This document shows positions 1-7,094 of a stretch of 17,292 nt of DNA, piece by piece. The position numbers and the translations under genes were made by a program. The stretch covers positions 1-17,292 of the forward strand of contig JAUWXV010000055.1 of assembly GCA_030616165.1 (NCBI GenBank), in the 5' to 3' direction. Numbering within the stretch: the stretch's first letter is position 1; each line of letters begins with the position of its first letter. The notes under the pieces are model-generated. The model worked only from the letters and a program-made list of their open reading frames with translations. It was not told where the DNA came from and did not search any database. The stretch comes from a bacterium (lineage in GTDB: Bacteria; SM23-31; JAUVVT01).

Positions 1-1256
1 GGCCGAATATTTTATTTATTTTAGCCGATGATTTGGGTTATGGTGACCTTGGTTGTTATGGCCAGAAAAGAATCAAGACTCCCAACATAGACAAACTATC
101 GGTTGAGGGGATGCTTTTCACCGATTGCTATGCTGGCAGTACAGTTTGCGCCCCCTCACGCTGCTGTCTTATGACTGGACTTCATACCGGACATGCCAGG
201 ATACGTGGGAACGCACGGCTGCCAATTCTTCCTGAAGATGTTACTGTAGCCGAGGTTCTAAAGGATGCAGGATACACAACAGGTATTGTCGGTAAATGGG
301 GATTAGGAGAACCAGAGTCAATTGGCATTCCAAATAAAAAAGGATTTGATTACTGGTTTGGCTATTTGAATCAGAGACACGCTCATAACTATTACCCAAG
401 TATACTCTGGCAGAATACGGAACTATACTTTCCCGAAATTGGCGAGTATTCACATGACCTGTTTACTCAGGAAGGATTAAATTTTATTAAAAATAATAAG
501 GATAATCCATTTTTCCTCTATCTTGCATATACTATACCCCATGCAAATAACGAATTAGGCAGAGCAAAAGGTAATGGTATGGAGGTTCCAAGTGATGAGC
601 CATATTCAAACGAATCCTGGCCTCAGGTAGAAAAGAATACCGCAGCAATGGTCACAAGAATGGATAACGATATTGGAAAAATAATGAAACTTTTGAAGGA
701 ACTCGGGTTGGATGAAAACACAATTGTGTTTTTCAGCAGTGATAACGGCCCTCATCAGGAGGGTGGACACGACCATAATTTTTTTGATAGTAATGGACCG
801 CTGAGGGGCTATAAACGTGACCTATACGATGGTGGTATCCGTGTACCAATGATTGTACGCTGGCCAGGGCATATTAAAGCCGGGGCTGTTAGCGAGCAGG
901 TATGGGCGTTCTGGGATTTTCCACATACTGCCGCTGAAATTGCCGGAAAAAAAATGCCGACCGGGTTAGACGGGATTTCTGTACTTCCTGCACTTCTTGG
1001 AAATAAGCAAAATGACCATGAATATCTATACTGGGAATTTCATGAACGCGGTCTCACTCAGGCTGTTCGTATGGGAAATTGGAAGGGAGTGCGTCCTGGA
1101 TTAAATAAGCCAATCGAACTTTACGACCTCAAAACAGATATAGGAGAGAAAAACAACATCGCCGAAAAGCACTTAGATATAGTGAGAAGAATTGAAGAAA
1201 TTCTTAAAAATGCCCGCACTGATTCAAAGGAGTTTCCGATAAGAGTGAGAAAATGA
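1..1256 (+). CDS. Sulfatase (arylsulfatase A-like, S1 family), 5' end outside window
   Basis: This is a formylglycine-dependent sulfatase that hydrolyses sulfate esters, probably from a glycan, outside the cytoplasm. The frame is open to the left edge. The first full codon is at position 3 and the reading begins PNILFILADDLGYGD, the classic sulfatase N-terminus, so the TTG at 33 is not the start and any signal peptide lies upstream. Numbering from position 3, the visible metal ligands are D9-D10, and the formylglycine Cys49 lies in CAPSR at 147-149. GKWGLG is at about 97-102, a possible catalytic His in TIPH at about 180, and the SDNG metal motif at about 246-249. GKWGLG replaces the commoner GKWHLG; I recall this form in a subgroup of bacterial arylsulfatases. 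About 418 residues are visible, close to full length. Substrate cannot be assigned. It is the first of three sulfatases in the same direction. Confidence 0.93.
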   Translation, partial: PNILFILADDLGYGDLGCYGQKRIKTPNIDKLSVEGMLFTDCYAGSTVCAPSRCCLMTGLHTGHARIRGNARLPILPEDVTVAEVLKDAGYTTGIVGKWGLGEPESIGIPNKKGFDYWFGYLNQRHAHNYYPSILWQNTELYFPEIGEYSHDLFTQEGLNFIKNNKDNPFFLYLAYTIPHANNELGRAKGNGMEVPSDEPYSNESWPQVEKNTAAMVTRMDNDIGKIMKLLKELGLDENTIVFFSSDNGPHQEGGHDHNFFDSNGPLRGYKRDLYDGGIRVPMIVRWPGHIKAGAVSEQVWAFWDFPHTAAEIAGKKMPTGLDGISVLPALLGNKQNDHEYLYWEFHERGLTQAVRMGNWKGVRPGLNKPIELYDLKTDIGEKNNIAEKHLDIVRRIEEILKNARTDSKEFPIRVRK

Positions 1257-1288
1257 ACATTATGTTAATATTACTGTATGATGTTGAG

Positions 1289-1313
1289 GGCGAAGGTGAA
1301 GAACACCTTCGCC
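1289..1313. repeat. Perfect 10-bp stem-loop after the first sulfatase gene
   Basis: GGCGAAGGTG (1289-1298) and CACCTTCGCC (1304-1313) form a perfect stem with a 5-base loop, 33 bp after the stop codon. No T-run follows on either strand, so it is not a standard intrinsic terminator. It may stabilise the upstream mRNA or be another dispersed palindrome like those just downstream. Confidence 0.7.
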
Positions 1314-1349
1314 AGTGGAAATTGGAATGACTATCAGTCTCTGAATTAT

Positions 1350-1440
1350 CCCCTGACTAAAGTCAGGGGTTAATGATTATTGAAATGGTTTAAATCTTAA
1401 ATCAACGTTTTCATCCCCCTGACTAAAGTCAGGGGTTAAT
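1350..1440. repeat. REP-like palindrome pair
   Basis: Two identical 25-bp copies occur at 1350-1374 and 1416-1440. Each begins with the palindrome CCCCTGACTAAAGTCAGGGG and ends in TTAAT, and both have the same orientation, 66 bp apart start to start. Each can fold into an 8-9 bp GC-rich stem with a tiny A/T loop. Short paired palindromes like this resemble REP/BIME elements mobilised by REP-associated tyrosine transposases (IS200/IS605-like). No transposase is in the window. The second copy ends only 8 bp before the Shine-Dalgarno of the next sulfatase, so it may affect read-through or translation. Confidence 0.75.
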
Positions 1441-1461
1441 TTAACACAAAGGAGGATAATT

Positions 1462-3123
1462 ATGCCACAAAAAATGAAACGGCGGGAATTTATGGGATTA
1501 ATGGGTGCAGGGATGGCGGCGATGACACTGCACGGATGTATCTCTAAAGAGAAGATTGCAAAAGAAAGACCGAATATTCTCTGGATAAGCTGCGAAGATA
1601 TAAGCCCAGACCTCGGTTGTTATGGTAATACGGATGTATCTACGCCTAATATTGATAAACTTGCCAGTCAGGGAGTACGATATTCGAACGTGTTTACAGT
1701 AGCACCTGTGTGTTCACCTAACCGCTCCGGGATGATAACCTGTATGTATGCCACAACAATAGGTTCTATGCATATGCGTACCAAGCCGAGTCTTCCCAAA
1801 TATAATCCTCCAGGCATTAGTTACGAAACTGTTCCTCCTCCCTATGTAAAGTGTTTTACAGAATATCTCCGTGCTGAGGGATATTATTGTACAAACAGAG
1901 TCAAGACAGATTACCAGTTTACTTCTCCCATTACTGCCTGGGATAGAAATAGTAGAAATCATGGTGATTGGAATGGAAGAGCAGAGGGACAGCCGTTTTT
2001 CTGTGTAATTAATTACGAAGAAACACATGAATCCAGAATTCGTATTCCACTTGACAAGGATCCTATTATAAATCCGGACAGCGTGACGCTTCCACCTTAT
2101 TACCCTGATACTCCCATTGTTCGCAGGGATTGGGCACGGTATCTTGATAATATCGAAACATTAGATAAACGGGTTGGCGAAACTCTTGAACGGCTGGATA
2201 ATGACGGACTTTCAGAAAATACTATTGTTTTTTTCTGGAGCGACCACGGACGCGGCTTACCACGCGCAAAACGATTGTTATACGATGCAGGGACTCATGT
2301 TCCTTTGATTGTTCGCTGGCCTGTTGTGATTGAACCGGGTACTGTACGTGATGATATGATAAGTTCCATAGACTTTGGAGCTACGGTTCTTTCGATTGCC
2401 GGCGTTGAGGTCCCATCTTATATGCAGGGACATGCCTTCTTAGGAGAACAAAGGGGTAACCCCCGCGAATATGTTTTTTCACAACGTGACCGCATGGATG
2501 AAAAATATGACATGATTCGTGCGGTACGTGACAAAAGATTTAGATACATACGCAACTTTCAGCCTGAAAAACCCTATGCACCGCCTATGGAATACGCCGA
2601 CATGATGCCTACATTACAAGAGATGCGAAGACTTTCAGCAGAAGGTAAGCTCAAGGGAGCTCAGAAACTTTTTTTACAAAAAACAAAGCCAAACGAAGAA
2701 TTATATGACACAACAGTTGACCGGCACGAAATCAACAATCTCGCTGATAATCCAAAGTATAAAGATGTACTCGAACGGATGAGAAAAGTTCTTGACAATT
2801 GGATGGAAGAGACAAATGACCTTGGCCGTATTCCGGAGAAAGAACACATGGAAAATACGTGGCCCGGCGGTGTTCAGCCGAAGACTGCCGCACTAACAAT
2901 AAATCCTAATGGGGGAACATTTGATGGTTCTGTTACTGTTAAAATAACCTGCCCAACTGAAGGTGCATCGATTGCCTATACCACTGAAGAGGGCGAGGAT
3001 TCCCATTGGCTTATTTATACGAAGGAAATTAAACTGACAGAGAGCACCAGACTTAAGGTACGGGCTATACGTATTGGTTATGCAGAAAGTCCCGAAGTTC
3101 AGGCTGATTTTGTAATCGAATAG
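1462..3123 (+). CDS. Tat-signal lipoprotein sulfatase, heparan N-sulfatase-like, with C-terminal chitobiase/FN3-associated-type domain
   Basis: Probable sulfatase acting on N- or O-sulfated amino sugars. ATG 1462 is preceded by a strong AAAGGAGG at 1448-1455. The N-terminus has RREFMG (residues 7-12), a hydrophobic stretch and a lipobox-like LHGC ending at Cys26, indicating Tat export and lipid anchoring. Sulfatase motifs are ISCEDISPDLGCYG (about 42-55), the formylglycine Cys84 in CSPNR (Asn replaces the usual Ser; the Cys-x-Pro-x-Arg core is kept), TNRVKTDYQF (about 144-153) and FFWSDHGRGLPRAKR (about 257-271). This set resembles the heparan N-sulfatase (sulfamidase) group rather than ordinary arylsulfatases. 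Residues about 475-553 form a separate beta-rich domain (NPNGGTF, IAYTT, LKVRAI) like the chitobiase/FN3-associated C-terminal modules. The 553-residue length fits a sulfatase plus that module. Subfamily and substrate are inference. Confidence 0.92.
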   Translation: MPQKMKRREFMGLMGAGMAAMTLHGCISKEKIAKERPNILWISCEDISPDLGCYGNTDVSTPNIDKLASQGVRYSNVFTVAPVCSPNRSGMITCMYATTIGSMHMRTKPSLPKYNPPGISYETVPPPYVKCFTEYLRAEGYYCTNRVKTDYQFTSPITAWDRNSRNHGDWNGRAEGQPFFCVINYEETHESRIRIPLDKDPIINPDSVTLPPYYPDTPIVRRDWARYLDNIETLDKRVGETLERLDNDGLSENTIVFFWSDHGRGLPRAKRLLYDAGTHVPLIVRWPVVIEPGTVRDDMISSIDFGATVLSIAGVEVPSYMQGHAFLGEQRGNPREYVFSQRDRMDEKYDMIRAVRDKRFRYIRNFQPEKPYAPPMEYADMMPTLQEMRRLSAEGKLKGAQKLFLQKTKPNEELYDTTVDRHEINNLADNPKYKDVLERMRKVLDNWMEETNDLGRIPEKEHMENTWPGGVQPKTAALTINPNGGTFDGSVTVKITCPTEGASIAYTTEEGEDSHWLIYTKEIKLTESTRLKVRAIRIGYAESPEVQADFVIE

Positions 3124-3446
3124 TTAAGATAATACACATAAATTGATAATAGTTCAACAAGCTTTGCTAACCTGACTTATTCACAAATCTTGTTTTTGTC
3201 ATTATGAAACAATAACTGTCATTCCGATCCTGAAACATATTCAGGAACTTTGGAATCTATCTTCAGGTTTCATATTAGATCCTGAAACAATACTGAATCA
3301 AGTTCAGCACAGGGTTCAGGATGACAATAGTAGCGGCACTCAACATTTTTTCAAAGGTAATTCTATAGTAGTTTTTATAATATCAATAATTTGCCTAATA
3401 AAATAAAGAATTTTATGAATTATTTAGGCTAAAAGGATTTTTTAAT
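3124..3446. other. Intergenic gap between second and third sulfatase genes
   Basis: This 323-bp gap contains no convincing reading frame. Its centre is the palindromic element at 3217-3326, described separately. The right part is AT-rich and presumably holds the promoter of the third sulfatase gene, but I see no unambiguous promoter boxes. An AAAAGGA Shine-Dalgarno lies at 3431-3437, 9 bases before ATG 3447. Confidence 0.6.
3217..3326. repeat. MITE-like dispersed palindromic element
   Basis: The element opens with TGTCATTCCGATCCTGAA (3217-3234) and closes with TTCAGGATGACA (3315-3326), an imperfect terminal inverted repeat. Inside, CCTGAA and TTCAGG recur and can pair locally: CCTGAA-5 nt-TTCAGG at 3229-3245, TTCAGG...CCTGAA at about 3262-3286, and CTGAA-5 nt-TTCAG at 3293-3307. 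Elements of the form TGTCAT-tcCTGAA...TTCAGGATGACA are, from memory, common intergenic repeats in Bacteroidetes and related genomes. There is no coding capacity and only one copy in this window, so its multicopy nature is inferred. Confidence 0.65.
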
Positions 3447-4949
3447 ATGAATGTTAATCAAAAAATTACAAATCAGGGAGAAAGGTATAATCGTAGGAAT
3501 TTTCTAAAGAAAACAGCATTGACTGCAATAGCAGCCCCGTGGATTATGCGATTTCCTAACATCTATGCCAAATCAAATGAAAAAAGAAATATCATTTTTA
3601 TTTTGAGTGACGACCATCGTTATGATGCGATGAGTTGTTTGAATCATCCAATTGCACAAACACCAAATATGGACCGTCTATTAAAGGATGGAATCCACTT
3701 TAAAAACGCATTTGTAACAACGTCACTTTGTTCGCCAAGCAGGGCTTCCATACTGACCGGTCTTTATGCTCATAAACATGGAGTCCTCAATAACAGAACC
3801 CTTATTCCGAAGGGTACCCTTACCTTTCCAGTCGAATTGTCCAGGGCAGGATATAGAACCGGGTTTGTCGGGAAATGGCATATGGGGGGTTCAAACGATA
3901 ATCCAAGACCAGGATTTGACCGATGGGTTTCTTTGCGAGGACAGGGGCAGTGGTTTAATCCTTTATTCAATATAGATGGAATCCGTCAGAAGCCAGATGG
4001 ATATGTTTCTGATTTAATTACCGAGTTCTCGCTGGATTTTGTGAAGAAAAATAAAGACCGTCCTTTTTTCCTCTATATGTCACATAAGGCAGTGCACGAA
4101 GATTTCACTCCTGCGCCCCGTCATAAAGATGAATTTAAACATGTAACTATGCCCCGTCCTATAACATTTCCGGATACTGATGAAAACTATCAGGATAAGC
4201 CTGATTGGGTGAGAAGACAAAGGAAAAGCTGCCATGGAATTGACGGATTATCGTATACCCATAATATTGACTTTGACGGCTTTAACAGAAGATATGCTCA
4301 ATGTCTTTTAGGATTGGATGAGAGTATCGGTGCATTGACCGATTTACTGGATAAGGAGGGATTATTAGAAGATACATTTATCATATATATGGGTGATAAT
4401 GGTTTTCAGTTTGGTGAACACGGTCTCATTGATAAGAGGGTTATGTATGAGGAGTCAATTCGTGTTCCGTTTTTTGTACACTGTCCGTCATTGACAAGTG
4501 GAGGGCGCGTTGTAGAAAAAATAGTCCTCAATATCGATATCGCTCCCACTCTTATAGATGCTGCTGATGTTCCTGTTCCTTCATCAGTACATGGACATTC
4601 TTTCTTACCATTAATCAAGGGCAGTGGAGTAGATTGGCGAAAAGATTTCTTATATGAATATTTCTGGGAGCGAGCATATCCGATGACCCCAACGATTCGA
4701 GGCCTGCGTACAGAAAAATATAGTTACATCAAGTCCTACGGCACATGGGATAAATATGAATTATATGATATTGAAAACGACCCTTATCAGACTAAAAATC
4801 TATTGGGTGATGTTTTTCCTCCAAAAAGCGGCGGGACGCCAGAAGGCAATATCAGTGACCCCGAATTGAAAAAACTTGTGAATGGTTTTGAAGAAAGAAT
4901 GAGTCAAATTATCGAGGAAACTGGCGGGAATCTTAAGCCTCAATGGTGA
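3447..4949 (+). CDS. Tat-exported sulfatase, N-acetylglucosamine-6-sulfatase-like
   Basis: Sulfatase predicted to act in the periplasm or at the surface. The N-terminus carries a Tat signal (RRNFLKK at 16-22, then a hydrophobic stretch to about residue 36). Metal and catalytic motifs are complete: ILSDDHRYD (about 52-60) with D55-D56, formylglycine Cys95 in CSPSR (codon 3729-3731), GKWHMG (142-147) with Lys143 and His145, His217 in KAVHEDF, and GDNG (316-319). The stretch RPGFDRWVSLRGQGQWFNP and the histidine-rich segment after CSPSR (AHKHG) recall the glucosamine-6-sulfatase/mucin-desulfating group. The C-terminus has the usual LYDIENDPYQTKNL strand seen in this family. The length of 500 residues is normal. 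It is the last of the three sulfatases and is followed by a convergent gene. The specific substrate is inference. Confidence 0.93.
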   Translation: MNVNQKITNQGERYNRRNFLKKTALTAIAAPWIMRFPNIYAKSNEKRNIIFILSDDHRYDAMSCLNHPIAQTPNMDRLLKDGIHFKNAFVTTSLCSPSRASILTGLYAHKHGVLNNRTLIPKGTLTFPVELSRAGYRTGFVGKWHMGGSNDNPRPGFDRWVSLRGQGQWFNPLFNIDGIRQKPDGYVSDLITEFSLDFVKKNKDRPFFLYMSHKAVHEDFTPAPRHKDEFKHVTMPRPITFPDTDENYQDKPDWVRRQRKSCHGIDGLSYTHNIDFDGFNRRYAQCLLGLDESIGALTDLLDKEGLLEDTFIIYMGDNGFQFGEHGLIDKRVMYEESIRVPFFVHCPSLTSGGRVVEKIVLNIDIAPTLIDAADVPVPSSVHGHSFLPLIKGSGVDWRKDFLYEYFWERAYPMTPTIRGLRTEKYSYIKSYGTWDKYELYDIENDPYQTKNLLGDVFPPKSGGTPEGNISDPELKKLVNGFEERMSQIIEETGGNLKPQW

Positions 4950-4970
4950 GAAATGTAGAAGTCTTCACGC

Positions 4971-5218
4971 GCTCAATTGAAATTGGGCAGCATAAATGTC
5001 GCTCTCCCGACAGGATTACGTAAACCTGCTTAATCATAATGTTCATATCATTTGTCGAGTCATCTTAAAAAGATGGTTGGCTTCACTGCAGAATGTCCGC
5101 TCTTGCGGAGGTATCTTCCCAAGACGGGAAATAAACTTTATACTTATTCCTCATCCCGAAGTTTTAGGATGAGGAATAAGTTGAAGTTTTGCGGGGCACC
5201 TTTTTTTCAAAAGAGGTG
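4971..5218. repeat. Chain of short stem-loops between convergent genes
   Basis: At least eight inverted repeats follow one another: GCTCAATT/AATTGGGC (4971-4988), TGTCG/CGACA (4997-5012), the near-palindrome CAGG-TTACGTAA-CCTG (5011-5028), CATCTT/AAGATG (5061-5075), TCCGC/GCGGA (5096-5109), TTCCC/GGGAA (5116-5130), the long stem at 5134-5189, and CACCT/AGGTG (5197-5218, extended by T/A pairs). No gene is convincing here. The region could be a structured RNA, a composite of decayed palindromic repeats, or part of a termination zone for the two convergent genes. Confidence 0.6.
5134..5189. terminator. Strong hairpin, probable bidirectional terminator
   Basis: CTTATTCCTCATCC (5143-5156) and GGATGAGGAATAAG (5167-5180) form a perfect 14-bp stem with a 10-base loop. 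Outside it AAACTT (5134-5139) and AAGTTT (5184-5189) extend the stem past a small internal bulge. It lies between the ends of two convergent genes (stops at 4949 and 5223), where a terminator serving both strands is expected. On the + strand the stem is followed by a weak TTGAAGTTTT; on the - strand by ATAAAGTTT. The U-tracts are poor, so termination is inferred mainly from stem strength and position. Confidence 0.55.
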
Positions 5219-5222
5219 TGAA

Positions 5223-6611
5223 TTATGTCAGTTTATCAACATTCTCTGCGACCTTCTGAACAGCCTCTATAATATCGTCCATATCTTTTTTGGTGCCGAG
5301 GAATCCCATTTTCCCGCGCAAGGAAAGCCTTTCTTTTTCTATTCTGTTGACAACCAGTGATTGTAAGGATTCTCTGTATTTTCTAAGTCGGGCTTTGGAG
5401 AACGATGATTGAAATGGACGTGAATTAAGATGTTCTTCTACCATTGCTTCCTTATGCATCCCTTCTCCATACGGTGGTCTGATTTGTCCCCCTGAAATGA
5501 TTGGAAAACCTTCTGCTCGAACTGCCTCTGCAAACTTTGATGCAGGAACATTTTTAAAATATTCTTTATTATAATCTAATCTAAGACTAATATGTGTGAT
5601 TTTTGTATTTTCGGAGTATGTCTTTGCTTTTTTAATACCTGGAATTTCTGTTAATTTTTCCTCTATATATTGTCCATTTCTTGTACGAGTCTCGTGCTGT
5701 TTTACAAAATGTTCAAACTGTGATAAAAGAACGGCAGCCTGAAATGCGCTCGCTCGATAATTAGAGCCAGGATAAGGAGAACCTCTTAATTTTCTTTGAG
5801 GGTCCCTTCCGTTATTTATGAATGCCCCACATCTGCGCATAAGTTCCTCATCACTTCCGATTAAAGTACCTCCTTCACCACAAATAAGAGGTTTCCCAGC
5901 CTGATGGCTGAAACAGCCTGTGGCACCGAATGTGCCGACTTTTTTGCCGTCCACTTCCGCTAAATGTGATTGGCAGGCATCTTCAACAACAGGAATATTG
6001 TATTTGTTTGCTATGGACATAATTTTTACTATATCACACGGGAATCCACCCAGATGAACAGGGATAATTGCTTTTGTGTCTTCTGTTATAGCCTCTTCAA
6101 CAAGGTCAGGGTCTATTAAACCGGTTTCGGGGTCAATATTGACAAATATGGGTAATGCATGTATATCGAAAATAACATTAATAGTTGCGATAAACGTGCT
6201 TGTTGTTGTAATAACTTCATCACCGGGACCTACGTCGAGTACCTGCAGAGAAGTAAAAAGAGCGTTAGTCCCTGCATTTGTCATAAAAGCGTATGGTACA
6301 TTATTGGCTTTTGCCCATTTTTCTTCATACTGAACGGTAAGCTCTGATGGAGTCTTGTTATATTCTGACCACCTGCCGCCTTTAAGAACATCAATAAGGG
6401 CTTTCTCATCAGTTTCATCGTAAATTGGCCAGGAAGGAGGAGTGTAGCGTTTTTCGCGAACTGGTTTTCCACCAAGTATTGCAAGGGCAGATGATTTTTT
6501 AACGATATTCCCATAAAGAGAACTTGACACACCAGCGGTTAAGGCAGCCCCGGCTAACCCTGCTGAAGTTTTCTTTATGAATGAGCGACGTGTTAATGGA
6601 TATTTTTTCAT
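5223..6611 (-). CDS. Tat-signal DegT/DnrJ/EryC1/StrS-family PLP aminotransferase
   Basis: Fold-type I PLP enzyme of the sugar aminotransferase family, which transfers an amino group from glutamate or glutamine to keto-sugars or related cyclic ketones. I start it at ATG 6611 because TGAGG lies 6 bases upstream; the longer frame to 6638 would need TTG. This gives 462 residues against roughly 370-400 for cytoplasmic relatives, the difference being an N-terminal Tat signal (TRRSFIKK then a small-residue hydrophobic stretch, about 1-34). Visible family features are the LGGKPVR opening, TNAGTNAL, the PLP-contacting Asp211 in VVEDACQSH, and Lys240 in CFSHQAGKPLICGEGG, the expected Schiff-base lysine. 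The active site looks intact, so the protein is probably functional. Export is odd for a PLP enzyme; Tat would allow folding with cofactor first. Such Tat-tagged relatives occur in Planctomycetes and allied genomes as I recall. Substrate unknown. Confidence 0.9.
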   Translation of the reverse strand: MKKYPLTRRSFIKKTSAGLAGAALTAGVSSSLYGNIVKKSSALAILGGKPVREKRYTPPSWPIYDETDEKALIDVLKGGRWSEYNKTPSELTVQYEEKWAKANNVPYAFMTNAGTNALFTSLQVLDVGPGDEVITTTSTFIATINVIFDIHALPIFVNIDPETGLIDPDLVEEAITEDTKAIIPVHLGGFPCDIVKIMSIANKYNIPVVEDACQSHLAEVDGKKVGTFGATGCFSHQAGKPLICGEGGTLIGSDEELMRRCGAFINNGRDPQRKLRGSPYPGSNYRASAFQAAVLLSQFEHFVKQHETRTRNGQYIEEKLTEIPGIKKAKTYSENTKITHISLRLDYNKEYFKNVPASKFAEAVRAEGFPIISGGQIRPPYGEGMHKEAMVEEHLNSRPFQSSFSKARLRKYRESLQSLVVNRIEKERLSLRGKMGFLGTKKDMDDIIEAVQKVAENVDKLT

Positions 6612-6617
6612 AAAAAA

Positions 6618-6622
6618 CCTCA
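6618..6622 (-). promoter_or_regulatory. Ribosome-binding site that decides the aminotransferase start
   Basis: TGAGG on the minus strand, 6 bases before ATG 6611. Its first two bases belong to an alternative ATG at 6623, which has no purine-rich site ahead of it. This supports the start MKKYPLTRRSF, placing the twin arginines eight residues in, as usual for Tat signals. Confidence 0.6.
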
Positions 6623-6638
6623 TGATTATAAATTTCAA

Positions 6639-7094
6639 ATGTCGATAATTGATTGATAAACTTAGTAATAAAAGTGACTTTTTCAGTAATATTTAAATTT
6701 CCTATAAAAAAAGTTTAAAAATACATAAATAATAAAAAAAACTTAAATAGGAAAACTCCTTGTTTTAATATATAAGAATTAAAAAATTAAGCAAGGAAAT
6801 TTTTCGATGTTCGATGTCTAACACAGGTATATTGTATTCACTTTTAGGATTAAGTAAATAAATAAAATAGTCAAGTATGATGATTCAGTATAAAGTTTAT
6901 CGTAAAAGTTCATAAAGTTTTTACAGATTAATCAAAATTGATATATTTAAATATTTACCATATACAAGACCGTATCGAAGATTTTTAGATTGATTATTTT
7001 TTAACATTGTATCTGAAACTGAACAAAGTTTATTTCGATTGATTCTAAAATACTACGTTACTGTATTCCTATGGAATATCAAATGATTTTTCAT
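6639..7094. other. AT-rich intergenic gap between aminotransferase and PHP-hydrolase genes
   Basis: The 456 bp between the two minus-strand genes has no supported gene. It presumably contains the promoter of the aminotransferase gene near its left end, but the sequence is too AT-rich to choose boxes with confidence. An imperfect stem-loop, CCTTGTTTTAAT (6758-6769) against ATTAAGCAAGG (6786-6796), could be a terminator for the upstream PHP gene or a relic. The gap makes co-transcription of the two genes uncertain. Confidence 0.6.

Noticed and set aside
33-35. TTG as start of the first sulfatase
   Set aside because: The frame continues upstream to the window edge with the conserved PNILFILADD motif, so the real start is outside.
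1289-1313. Intrinsic terminator after the first sulfatase
   Set aside because: The stem is strong but no T-run follows on the plus strand, so I list it only as a stem-loop.
4971-5218. CRISPR or tandem-repeat array
   Set aside because: The stem-loops have unrelated sequences and irregular spacing, and there are no cas genes.
5052-5360. 102-residue open frame on the plus strand
   Set aside because: It covers the stem-loop chain and runs into the end of the aminotransferase gene in antisense; no Shine-Dalgarno and no protein-like pattern.
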